From Taxawa tesnikishii (nom. ined.) (Eukaryota > Ascomycota > Dothideomycetes > Dothideales), in assembly GCA_030247885.1 (NCBI GenBank), contig JAPDRO010000005.1, positions 1,302,001-1,366,000 on the forward strand: 64,000 nucleotides of DNA, read 5' to 3'. The notes under the pieces are model-generated. The model made no database searches. It was not told the DNA's origin and saw nothing but the letters and a program-made list of their open reading frames with translations. The translations under genes and the position numbers were made by a program. How positions within the stretch are numbered: the first letter of the stretch is position 1; the number at the start of each line of letters is the position of its first letter. Below, in pieces: positions 45,942 through 56,101 of this stretch.

Positions 45942-47414
45942 TGGCGTCGTTGCACACGCTTGCTTCCGCAGACATACTTTCACCGCTTTACATGGCGACT
46001 ATTCAACCTTTCGTATCTTCTTGTGACGGCTTTTCTTTTTCTTGTGCAGAGTGTCTGCTTGGGAAGTAACATAAAGACGGCCAGTCTTGAGCGTGGCGTT
46101 GGTTTTGGGCTGGCGGCAAGCAGTGGATACCAGGCGGCTCTCCGCATCGAATTCCCTTAGTTTCTCGGATCGGCGTTTCGAGCGGTGGACTTGTTTCGTG
46201 TTTCGGAATATTTGTACACAGTTGTAGACAAAAGTACGGTCAGGAGGGGCCCATACGGCAACGACGAGCAATCCGCCCAGCGTTTGTGCGACACGAACAA
46301 ACACGTCGATGTGGAGTGGCTGTTGTGGTACGTAAGAGGCCAATAGGCGGACTGCAGGGCCAGTATGTGTCGCGTGAGGCGGCGTCTAGATGGCAGGGTG
46401 AATGATGGATGGGCGGTCAAGTGCGGTCCAAATAAAACTCAGGTGCATGAGTCTAGCGTGGTGAGGGACCTCGAGCGGCACGGCAAGTGGAGACGATGGC
46501 TGGAGATGGCTTGCCCTGGATGTTTTGATCTGCAAACCCAAACGCGTGTGGTGAAACGCATTATTAACGATCCGTATCGACCGAGGACGCTCAGAACGCC
46601 GGTCACACCGACTGGGTGTACACTAACCGGTGGCTTCGCGGCATGGCGGTTGTTCACTTGGTTCATCCTGCCGATCAGGACCACCGCCGGTGGTATCGGA
46701 GTGTGTCTGATTTCTCTTCGATTGCTCTCAACGTGAGAAACGATGGGAGCAGGCCGAACTAAGGACGCCAGGGTCCACACGAGGAGCAAGCTCGGAGCGC
46801 ACCGGCTATCAAAACTCTGTGCAAGTTGTAGCTCGCTGCAGGGATGTGCAAAGCCTACTGCTGCAGACGCGAACATCTGACAGGTCATCCGACCACCCGC
46901 TTGTGTTGCGCCGGTCAATCCCATACATAACGTGTCTAGGCGCATACAGCGCGTCCTGCTGTAATTCGCCGGCCAATCTACCAGACGCATCGCCCTACTT
47001 GCTGGCAAGTGTTTGCGTCGCTGTAATCTCGGCAAGGAGCTTTGACTCTATCCCCCCTTCCCTTGACCAGCTCCTGCCACGCCCACAGCAAACTGTCCCC
47101 GTCCCCGTCCCCCTATCTAACAAGCCGGTCAAAAACCCAAGCCCAAAGCTGACGCTTTTTCTTCGCACACTTCGCACTCGAATCGTTCCTCTTTCCCTTC
47201 ACCTGCCTGCTGCTCGTTGATCGCTCTTGGATCCCCAACCCAAGCCACGAGACAAGCTTGAGCTGACGCCTTTGTTTGTCGCCATCGCTCCTTCTTGCTG
47301 ACGCTGTTGTAATCACTCTACTTGCTTTCTCAACCTTCATCGTCTTCCACCCTCCGCGCCTTCCATCTCATCCATTTAAAGATACCCCATAACGACGACC
47401 TAATCACATACACA
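45942..47414. other. 1.5-kb intergenic stretch
   Basis: The ORF of 198 codons on the minus strand (46439-47035) is low-complexity and featureless and is not called. From about 47040 the sequence becomes C/T-rich (ATCCCCCC, CCTTGACC, TCTTTCCC), as expected for promoter and 5' leader of the strongly codon-biased gene that follows. Confidence 0.4.
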
Positions 47415-49624
47415 ATGTCTGCCCCTCACGACACCACCACCGCCACAGCTGCGGAAACCCCGGCCGCCGTGCCAGCGACTGCCAGCTCCGAGCAGGCTAC
47501 CGCACTTCCCCAGCCAGAGACCACGCACCCCGACAATCACATCGCTGCCGAGTCCCAGCCTACAGAGGAAATCACCCCCGTCGAGGCACCAAAGGAGAAG
47601 GCCACCGTTGAGGGTGTCGAGCAGACCGCCCTTGCGGGCTCGTCCAAGACCGCTGAGCCTGTTACTTCCGGCAAGCTTGGCTACAAGGCACCAGGTCTCC
47701 TGAAGTAGGCCCGCACCACCCAACCTCTCCCGTGTCTAGACGAGCAATTACTCACGGTTCCACAGGCAGTTTACTTTCTCGAAGAAGCACTTCTGGCTTG
47801 GCGATGAGCCAGTTTCCACCCAACACCTCAGCAACTACCTCCGTGGCGAGAAGCCCGAGGTCGCCCACCCCACTGCTGCCTGGTCCAGCCAAACCGGCAA
47901 GGGCCTCCTTTACTTCACCAAGCACGCCGAGAACAAGAGCCACCCGGACGGTGTCCTGAACCTGGTGTGTCAACTCGTCAACACTACTGACCGCGGCGTA
48001 CACTGACTCCACCATAGGCCGACGCCACCGACCTCGAGAAGCAGTCTCCCCACGAGTTCTCCTTCAAGCTCCACGGCCACAAGCACACCTTCAAGGCCGC
48101 CAGTGACGCCGATCGTGATGGCTGGTACAGCTCTCTCGAGAAGGCCATCCCAGAGGCCAAGTCCGCCAAGGAGGGTATCCTGAGCAGCGAGGGTTACAAG
48201 GAGAGCGTTTCCCACCTAGGCAAGCCAGCTGCGCTTGCTGGTGGTGTTGCTGCTGGATCCAAGGCCCGTGCCGAGTCTACTCCTAAGAAGAGCGGCGAGT
48301 TTGCTCAGGCAACCAGAACCGCATCTTCCTCCAGCTCGTCTTCGTCCGATGCCGAGAAAGCCGCAAAGAAGCACAAGAAGAAGAGCCAGAGCCGCTCTAT
48401 GAGCCGCGGCAAGCGCGCCAGCATCTTCGGCAAGATGCTCGAGAAGAAGGACGAGCACGACATTAAGAGGGAGGAGAAGAAGGAAGAGAAGGCTGAGGCT
48501 AAGGAGGAGAAGAAGCTGGAGAAGGAGGCTGAGGCTGGTGCCGTTGGTGGCGCTGCTGCTCTCGATGCACACGCAATTGGTGAGTGTATTGCAGGCGTGG
48601 CTGAAGAAAAAACCACTGACACCTACATAGCCGACCGTGTCGCTGCTGCCCCTGTTGCCGGGGAGGCTACTCCAGCTGCTGCTGCCACTGAGACTGAGAC
48701 TGAGACTACTCAAGTCCCAGCCGCTACTGAGGCTGCCACTACTGAGGCCCCCAAGACCGCCGCCTCCCCAAAGCCAACCAAGCGTGCCAGCATCTTCGGC
48801 AGTTTCTTCGAAAAGGTCCGCAGCCCAACTTCTGAGAAGAAGGAGAGCGAGGTTGGACCAGTTGTTCCACCGAAAGACATGGGTGTCTCCGCCGAGCCAC
48901 CGACTCTTCCAGAGCCCGCCACGGGCCATGTTCCATTGACCGCTGAGGCTCCAGCTGCTGCAACCGAGACCGTTTCTGCTGTTGCCCCGGCTACTGAGAC
49001 CTCAGCTGCTGCCACCTCTGCTGCACCAGCCGTCACTCCGGGCAAGGAGAAGAGCAGCTTCCTCGGTGGCTTCATGAACAAGGCCCGTGGCAAGAGCCCA
49101 GTCGCTGAGAAGCGTACTCCTTCCGTGTCTGCTGAGGCACCTGCTGTGCCACCAAAGAACGAAGACCGCCTTCTCTCCGACAACAAAGTCGAGGGGCCAG
49201 CTACTGCCGCTGCTCCTGCTGCCACCGAACCCCTCGAGACCACTGCCACCACGTCTGAGCCAACCGCCAAGACTGTGACCCCAGGTGCCAAGGACGCTCG
49301 CCGCAAGTCTTACTTTGGTTCCCTCGGCAACAAGAAGGAGAGGACTGAGGGTGAGACTGAGGAGAAGCCCTTGAGCAAGTTCAGCAGCATGTTCCGCAAG
49401 CCTAGCCAAGCCATGCGTGGAAGCAAGAAGGAGAATGTCGCCCCTACGGAGACGGCTGCTTCTACTGAGGCCACCGAGGCTGCTGCCCCAGCTGCTGAGC
49501 ACGTCGGCACCGACGGCCCCGTTGGCGAGAGCAGGGCCGTCGAGCCTGTTGCCCAGGAGGCTATCCCAGTAGGGCATGCCCAACAGCAACACTCTAGCAC
49601 CCCGTTGTCTCCGCCTCTGCGTAG
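47415..49624 (+). CDS. PH-domain protein, Meu6-like
   Basis: Exons are 47415-47704, 47766-47964, 48018-48579 and 48631-49624. An acidic Ala/Thr/Pro/Glu leader (MSAPHDTTTATAAETPAAVP) is followed by a PH domain: FTFSKKHFWLGDEPVSTQHL, GKGLLYFTKHAENKSHPDGV and FSFKLHGHKHTFKAASDADR, with DGWYSSLEKAI as its last helix. The remainder is repetitive, with several copies of a KRASIFG.(M/F)..K motif set in Ala/Glu/Lys-rich spacers. This matches fission yeast Meu6 and its mould relatives. One base is missing in the C run 49600-49603. With it the protein ends STPVVSASA at the TAG 49622-49624, as family members do. Without it the frame runs on to 49724. 681 residues; codon use is strongly biased, so probably highly expressed. 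Confidence 0.88.
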
Positions 49625-50720
49625 CATCTGGTGGAACGCACCGATGAGTGAGGATGCAGCGGAGGGTGCAGCGGAGAATACGGACCATCGTCTGAACGTT
49701 CGACGCTCGCTTCAGCTCATCTGACACACGTCTGCTACGTTGCGACGAAAACAAAGAGAAACAAACCAGATACCCGGAACGTCCACAAGATTTCCCCTGC
49801 TTGCGTCTACGGCAGGCTTTTGCTAATACCCGACTCGAGTCGTTCCCTCAACAAGCCAAAAGTTGCCACCATCGCCAGTTCTGTCTTTTCGCGTCTGCTT
49901 TCTTCTGTCATTTCTAGTCTTTGGTTTTGGACTGACGAGACACATCCCTTCGGAGGTGGTTTGCGGTCGTGTTTTCCCCCCAGTTTTTGCTTGCGTTGTA
50001 TTTCCAGTCGTTTTGTTGCTGCATCGCGAATACCCCCGTGATACCCTGTGTATTTTCCTTACATGAGCGGAAGGAGCGGGCGATGAAGGAGGGCGATCTG
50101 CTGCCAGTAGGGTGTTCGGATCAAGAAGTGGTAATGTCAGACAATAGAGTGCGTTCGTTCTACCAGTCTGCCGTGCGGTTGTGTGGTGTGCCAGTATTGC
50201 ATGCGATGTTGAGATGAGCCAAGTTAGCCAGAAACATGTTGGTCAACTGTGCAGGTGGTGCAGGTGGTGATGGCTGACAAGGCCGGTATGGGAGCGGGCA
50301 ACTGTGACGGGTGCACGGTCCTCCTCTCGGCGATTGGCGATTGCGGAGTCTTTTCGCGCTTGAAGTCATGGACTGACACGAGACTTTGACCAGCGAGCGA
50401 GCAAATGCATATGCAAGCCGTGTTATGCGCGCCACACCATTAACCCGTTAGGCTTGTCCATGTTCATGTCCATGTCCAATTCCAATGTCACTTTTCCTTC
50501 CTGTCTCTTCCACTTCCTTGGTCTCATTGTTACTGTCGTTCGCTATACGTACATGCTGTCGCATCGAGCCTGCATCCATCCTGCGCCACCTTTGCCACCT
50601 TCAGCTTCCCAGTGAGACACGCACACACACACACACACACACACACGTAACTTGCGCCGGCAGCCATAGCTAAACCACGTCTGCGCCATAGCGGACTTAG
50701 CATGAGATATTGAAGCCAAC
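49625..50720. other. Intergenic with CA microsatellite
   Basis: T/C-rich 3' region of the PH-domain gene, then an unremarkable stretch. Several tandem TGTCCATG-like words occur at 50456-50480. The CA repeat at 50622 lies about 75 bases upstream of the next start codon. Confidence 0.4.
50622..50646. repeat. (CA)n microsatellite
   Basis: About twelve uninterrupted CA units lie in the leader or promoter of the UBTD-like gene. Likely length-variable between strains. Confidence 0.9.
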
Positions 50721-51807
50721 ATGGTAAGCCGTTGCCCCCTCGGTCACTCAGGACCTTGTCGTCCCACTCGGCGCACACTGCCCAGACTTGTCCTCTCAGC
50801 CGTCACACGCCTTAACCAACATCTTCCACACAGGGCTGCTGCACCTCTCGCGAAACCTCCTCTCCCTACGACCAAACCCCTCCCACCCGCGCCCTCCCCT
50901 CGTCCTCCCCAACCACCGCCTCCCACGGGCCCGACTCCTCCCGCGCCGCCATCAACGTGCCCCCGCCCGCCTCGCGCTCCGCGTCCCCCACCTCGACCTT
51001 CCACCCGCGTCGCGGCTCAGACACCCCTCGCCCCCGCTCCACCTCCGCCGCGCCAGGGAGGACCAACCGCAGCAGACCAACGGCCGAACAAGCCCCTCCG
51101 CGCGCCGTCGCCCGTCCCGCACAGCCCGGACGACGTGGCCAGCGCGCCCGCCGCGCCCTGGACCCGCACCGAGCTGGCGCGGCAGCGCGACGCCTTCTTC
51201 GACACGCGCGTCAGCGGCGACGCCCAGGTCTGGGCCGGCCTCGGGCTCGTGGCCGAGATGCTCCGCAATGAGGAGCTGCAAGGCGCGCAGGCGCTGCTCG
51301 ACTCCATGGGCTTGACTTGTCCGACCGGGCGGATCGTTGAGGGTGCGGCGGAAACTGTCGCTCCCTCGGGCGAGACGGGGGAGGGGGAGGAGGAAGAGGA
51401 GGAAGGGAGGCGTGTACGATGCTAGGGGTAGGGAGTATGCGGTTCCCGGGTGGGTGGTTAGGGATCCCGACGATGTGGTTGAGGACAAGGAGGAGCGGAT
51501 GGGGGCGGTTGGGGACGAGGAGGAGGAGAAGATGAGGTTGAGGGAGGAGAAGGGGAAGGGGAGGGCGGAGGAGGTTGGGGAGGTGGTGCGCGTGAGGGCG
51601 AGGCTGAGCGATCGTGGCACTGATGTGCTGGTCGACGTCGGCAGGGCGCAACGAGTCGCCGTCCTCGTGCGCCGGGTTCAGGAGAAGGCGGGCCTGAAGG
51701 GGAAGCTCAGACTGGCGTATCTGGGCAGGATTTTGGAGGAGGCCAAGACCCTGGAAGATCAGGGGTGGAGGGAGGGTCATGTGGTTAATGCGCTGGTTTT
51801 CGAATGA
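50721..51807 (+). CDS. Ubiquitin-domain-containing protein, UBTD1/2-like
   Basis: The first coding exon is just the ATG (50721-50723). Intron 50724-50833 (GTAAGC, CTTAAC branch, CACAG) is followed by GGC TGC TGC, giving MGCCTSRETSS, a start suited to N-myristoylation and palmitoylation. After a Pro/Ser/Arg-rich region comes the UBTD N-domain: PWTRTELARQRDAFFDTRVS, AQVWAGLGLVAEMLRNEELQ and ALLDSMGLTCPTGRI. After YDARGREYAVPGWVVRDPDD comes a C-terminal ubiquitin-like fold: VDVGRAQRVAVLVRRVQEKA and RLAYLGRILEEAKTLEDQGW. The frame changes twice, once in 51040-51090 and once in the GAG-rich run near 51380. Both spots are low-complexity. Human relatives bridge E2/E3 ubiquitin enzymes; the role here is inferred. 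Confidence 0.8.
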
Positions 51808-52914
51808 TGCAAATGGATAGGGATGGGGCTGGATGGCATTGCACATCTGATTAGCGGGCGCTGGACGAGCACGTGGGGATCTGGGTTCGGGTTCTTTCTT
51901 CATTTCAAGGGCACATTGACGTTGGCGTGGGATAGGGGAGGATTGGATACCCACACTCGAGGGGCATTCGACGGCATTCGATGGCGTTGGGGACTGCGGC
52001 TTTGAGAAGGTGCGTTGGCTGATAGTGTATAGTGTAAAGTTCTTCTTCTTCTTCTCGGACTCTGATGCGTTGGGCCGGTTGTTCAATACAGGGCGAGATC
52101 AAGTCAGGCGCTGTGTACCATCAACTTCGCCAGAGGATGACGCAGCGGATCCAAACGCCAGCCGTTCCGATGTCGCACTATACGGAAAAGCAGGTCCATG
52201 TCGAATGTCGAGGAAGTGCACTGCTCACATACCCAGCTCCTCTCACACGGCATGCATGCTCTTCGACGTCGCCTCCCCAAAACCAAATCCCATGTTCTTT
52301 CGATCTCGCGATAGAAGTCAGGAACCGGATCTGATCTACCTATACGTCCTGCAGGACCAACATGGAATGCGCATACCGACCCCTTTCGAAACCCAGCAAG
52401 TATCCAGCCTTGCTGCACGTGTGCCACCAGACGCGCGCAGAGACGATCGGGACGGTCCTGCAGTCCGACTCCATGGCTCCGGAGGCACTATCGGGGCCCT
52501 GAGTTGTAAGTTCCGTTGCTTCTGTAGCTGCGGCTCGGCATCATGGCCAAGCAAGGTGCGCATGTGTCGCTTCACGCGGATAGATATGGCAGTGGTGCTG
52601 TTTACAGCTTTGCGACAGTTGCCAACCAGTCAGTCAGTCGGTCAGTCGGTCAGTCGGTCGAAACGGTCCATTGAGAAGTCTGCTCCGCTCCAGAGAGAGG
52701 GCTGCAGATGGTCTAGCGAGCATGTTCTTCGGATCGGTTGTGTTGGCAGACGAGATATGCACGTGATAGGAGCCGGGGCTCCCATTTCTTTGCTGTTTTG
52801 GAAGGAGCCTTCTCGGCTTTCCCTCCGCATCAACCTCCTACTTCCCATCTTCGGACGGATAGACACGTCTTGTCGGATTGCGAACGAGCGAACCAAAACC
52901 GATTTACTCACTGC
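51808..52914. other. Intergenic; long plus-strand ORF judged spurious
   Basis: A 388-codon plus-strand ORF (52010-53176) crosses this region. Its composition (runs of Phe from T-rich DNA, tandem-repeat-coded Ser/Gln/Val) and lack of any domain make it unlikely to be a gene. It includes the GTCAGTCG repeat at 52627. Confidence 0.35.
52627..52660. repeat. Tandem CAGT/CGGT tetramer repeat
   Basis: About eight tetramer units alternate CAGT and CGGT in a near-perfect 8-base higher-order pattern. Confidence 0.8.
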
Positions 52915-53215
52915 CATCATCCTCACTCGGTTCCTCCTCTTCCTCTTCCGTTTCTTTTTCTTTTTCCTCTTCCTCTTCCGTACTTACGGCAAGCTCCAGA
53001 GTGGGCACATGGATCTTGCCAAAAGAGATTCCCCAATCTTCATCGCCGTCTGCTTCACCATTCTCATCGTAACGCCAACGACGACGTTTCGAGGATTCTT
53101 GCCTTACTCCTCCCGTTCCGAATTTTCTGTGTGGAACATGGTTTTTCGCCTCTGCAGAGCTGTTGTGGCACCTTAACGAGTATGTTAATGCACGAAAGGA
53201 GAAGTGACGAGGTCC
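52915..53215 (-). CDS. Possible C-terminal exon of an acidic-tailed protein (uncertain)
   Basis: The minus strand is open for 100 codons. The amino-acid pattern looks genuine: HRKFGTGGVR,SKRRRWRYDENGEADG and EDWGISFGKIHVPTLELA, then a Glu/Lys-rich tail ending EEPSEDDGSE and a TAA at 52917-52915. I find no start codon or upstream exon that I can defend. The Glu/Lys tail coincides with a polypyrimidine microsatellite, so part of it may be slippage. It is antisense to a longer but less protein-like plus-strand ORF. The family is unknown. Confidence 0.25.
52931..52979. repeat. Polypyrimidine (CTT/CCT)n tract
   Basis: A C/T-only stretch, apart from one G, with TTCCTC and TTTCT words. A simple repeat that inflates ORFs on both strands. 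Confidence 0.8.
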
Positions 53216-53466
53216 TCACGGGCAACAGCTCCCTTCCATAATGGGCTCGGACACTTCTCTTCTCAGCGAAACGCCAAAGCCGCAACCCCAAGTGTCAGGC
53301 AAAGTGCCAGGCAAACACATGCCAGAGTCATCGGGCTGCGGGCAGATGTAAGTCCTCAGTTGGCTGCGAAGACAATTGGGATGCTTACACGCGTAGCTTC
53401 GCCCTCATCTCGAGCTCGCTCGCTTCACACTCAAGAATGGTAGTGATACTCTAGACCGAACCACTG

Positions 53467-53874
53467 ATGCCCGAGATAACCGATTCATCGCGGCTACTCT
53501 CTCTTCCACCGGAGATCCGCACTCGCATCTTCCACTCCGTCCTGAGAGGCTACAAGTTCAGAGTCATGGACAGCTATTGCAAGAAATTCAACCACCGCGC
53601 TCTGCTACACGTGTGTCAGCAGATACGCAACGAAACGATTGCCATGTTTTATCGCGAAGCTGTCTTCATTGGCTGCGGTCACTGTAGTTACGGTCCTCGT
53701 GACATATGCCTTGACTACTACGAGAGACGGCTGGTCGGACCAAGGTCCTTCCACAGAGACGCAAAGCTTCTAAACCCGGGCATTGGCGGTCTGACGGCTA
53801 CATTCGAACCTGGACGCCTACCGCAGCTGTTTGACTATTGGTGTCGTGCCAGGGAACGTCAACTAAACCATTGA
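53467..53874 (+). CDS. F-box/2EXR-like small protein
   Basis: A single-exon ORF of 135 residues. MPEITDSSRLLSLPPEIRTR is followed by IFHSVLRGYKF and HRALLHVCQQIRNETIAMFY. This LPPEIR..I...L plus CxQIRxE...FY pattern is the common fungal F-box-like or 2EXR module found in many paralogues of unknown role. The rest (CGHCSYGPRDICLDYYERRL onward) lacks a known domain. The ORF is short for the family, which often reaches 250-400 residues, so it may be truncated or continue in an exon I cannot see. Confidence 0.6.
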   Translation: MPEITDSSRLLSLPPEIRTRIFHSVLRGYKFRVMDSYCKKFNHRALLHVCQQIRNETIAMFYREAVFIGCGHCSYGPRDICLDYYERRLVGPRSFHRDAKLLNPGIGGLTATFEPGRLPQLFDYWCRARERQLNH

Positions 53875-54077
53875 GAGGATCGGGAATGAACCTGGCATGG
53901 AACGAGTAGGCTGATTGGCCGGTGAATCTGCACAAGCAGTCGTTGCTTTGTTGTTGCAGGAACGCGGACGAGTGTACATACTGTCAATTATCAAGAGCCG
54001 TGGCTCAGTCTAGCTCGATACCGCCGTCACCAAGCGCCCAACTCCAAGCAGGGAAAACAACGAAGCTGTTCAGTCGT

Positions 54078-54942
54078 TTAATGGCGTATGCACCTCGACC
54101 AGGCTACGCAGAGTTTAGCAGTGCATCTCATCCGGTACAAACAGTCCACTTACCAGGCAGCCCGCACCCGAAGCCGACCAGCAAATACAGCAGAAACACG
54201 CAAACCACAACCAACAGCACCATCAGCCTGACATTCTTCCACCACATCCTCCTCCTCAGCCCCCTACTCCTGACCCTAAAGTCCCTCGCACTGCCACCGA
54301 GCCGGTCCGTTTTATCGACCAGCAAATCGATCCTCTCGCCCCTCTCCAGCACGCGCTCGATATTCTCCGTCATAATGTCCCGCACATTGTCAATCTCCGC
54401 CTGCACGTTCCTGAACGCATCGTCCTGCCCCGCCTTCGTGGTGCCGTACTCGACCATCAACCTCTTCAGCTCGGCGTTGAAGCTGGCCGCGCCGTACGCC
54501 GGCAGCGCCGCAAAGTCGGTCGCGCCCGGCGCGAACCGCGCCAGGAACCGGTTCTTGATCTCCACCAGGTAGCCGAAGGGGATCCGGCGCCCGAGCGTGT
54601 CCGCCGCCACGACGAGGTACGTGAGCCCCGGCGCGAAGAGGTCGTTTGCCGTCGCGGCCGCCGACGTCGCGTCCGCGATGAAGTGGATCTGGTTCTTGCC
54701 GTGCGTGTAGGTCAGTTTTTGCGGGCTCGAGTGGTCGATTTTGGGGAGCACGAGCGCGGCGAGGCCGGAGGCCGCTGAGGCGGCCGAGGTCGTGTGTTCG
54801 GCCAGGATGGTGTTTTTGTAGGCGATGCAGGAGCTGTGGTGGTTGGTTGTTAGCGCTGGCGTGTTGCTGTAAAGGAGGGTGTGTGAGGGAAGTGGTACTA
54901 GAGCAGCGGCGTCGCGCTCGCGCCGTTGGATGAGGAGGCCAT
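54078..54942 (-). CDS. R-SNARE, VAMP7/Nyv1 type with longin domain
   Basis: Vesicle SNARE for fusion with the vacuole. Exons are 54942-54899, 54833-54154 and 54103-54078, 249 residues, intact. The longin domain begins MASSSNGASATPLLYSCIAY, then KNTILAEHTTSAAS, TYLVVAADTLGRRIPFGYLV and IKNRFLARFAPGATDF. The SNARE motif is VQAEIDNVRDIMTENIERVL, then ERGERIDLLVDKTDRL with the zero-layer Arg. A linker RSRGLRRRMWWKN leads to the membrane anchor VRLMVLLVVVCVFLLYLLVG and the lumenal end CGLPAWSRCIRH from the third exon. The last intron is often missed, which would extend the frame falsely to 54128. Confidence 0.9.
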
Positions 54943-55342
54943 GATGGCGAGCTGAGGATGCTTGTGGGATTGTAGGACAGGTGTTCCGTTCCGTATGTAT
55001 AGGTTTTGGGGGGAAGGGTCTTCGATATTGGAGTGAGTAGTTGTTCGTGTCGCGCAGGCAGCCGTCGAGATTGTTTCAAGGAGCGAAGTCGAGCTGAGGT
55101 GAAGCCGAAGCCATCTTTCGCGATCGGAGCGCTTACATCACTCTGGCTTGCACCTGACCGGCAGCTTCCGAAGACCCTTTAGCGGGGTCGAATCACTAGC
55201 GGGAACTTTCCCCAGATCCCCGGATTGGCATCCGCTGTCGCGTGTTGTACCTCTCTCTCTCTACTTTCAACCTCTTGTTCTACACCGCAAGTCGCTCGCA
55301 TCCTCAATCAGAGATACCCAGTCGGAAAACCGAACCATCATC
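54943..55342. promoter_or_regulatory. Divergent intergenic region, R-SNARE / small membrane protein
   Basis: 400 bases lie between divergent starts. It contains a CT dinucleotide patch (CTCTCTCTCTAC near 55251), presumably core promoter or leader of the plus-strand gene. Confidence 0.4.
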
Positions 55343-55635
55343 ATGGCCTGGCAAAGCTACGTTACCCGCCGCAACACCGCTCTCTTCAGTTCTGCCGCAA
55401 TCATCAGCTCCTACTTCGCGGTCAAATACCGACAGCAGGCAGTGGAGGAACGCCAGCATTCGGAATGGGAAAAGCAGAGGAAGGCTGGCAATTTTCAAGT
55501 AGCCACGTCAAGATCTGGTATGTCCACGTTTCAGTCCCGCGGTGAGCTTCTGGAGATTAGACTGGAAGCTATGACGACGAGAGGAGACTAGAAGGGGAGA
55601 GGGAAGACTGACCGAGTACAGGTGGTGGCATCTAA
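55343..55635 (+). CDS. Small single-span membrane protein, 62 aa
   Basis: Exon 1 is 55343-55517, intron 55518-55621 (GTATGT..TACAG), and the last exon 55622-55635 encodes only GGI and the stop. The protein reads MAWQSYVTRRNTALFSSAAI, with a hydrophobic segment AALF..AIISSYFAV and then a charged helix QQAVEERQHSEWEKQRKAGN, ending SRSGGGI. I recall the SGGGI end from small conserved fungal proteins, possibly mitochondrial, but have no function to assign. Without the tiny last exon the ORF would run on to 55591. Confidence 0.65.
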
Positions 55636-56101
55636 CCCTCTTCCCTTATCATCTCGAACGAGACAACGATACTGAAAGCGAGCAAGCAAGCATCCGAAAA
55701 CGTTTGCTTGGCACGTGGCCGTAACATGGGGACAGATGGGCGGCGGCTTGGAGATCAGGGCAAAGGGTGGATATTATACCCGTGTATTGTTTCGCTGGCA
55801 CACTGGGACTGGGCGTTATTTGGGGAAGTGCTGCAATTGCCGACCGGACGGGGCTCGAGATTGACAATGACCACGTTAGCGCCATATGGGAGCCATCAAT
55901 ATTGAGTTGTGTTTTCAACGAGCGAGTCGAGAAACAACCCATGTAAACGTATGGGGATTATGTATATGTACAAACTTCCGACGGTCGCATTTGGTCAGCA
56001 ACGCTCGAACGCTCAGATGAATTCCACCCGCATGACACGTTGCAACCGAGTCAATCTTCAACAAATTGCAAACCCGCCCCCAAAAGCCGTCGAAAGGGGT
56101 A
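55636..56101. other. Convergent 3' gap
   Basis: 466 bases lie between convergent genes. ORFs below 100 codons are shadows. I see nothing else in it. Confidence 0.4.

Noticed and set aside
46439-47035. Minus-strand ORF of 198 codons
   Set aside because: Low-complexity and featureless, lying in a promoter-like region.
52010-53176. Plus-strand ORF of 388 codons
   Set aside because: Its length comes from T-rich and tandem-repeat DNA with few stop triplets, and no domain, intron or start context supports it.
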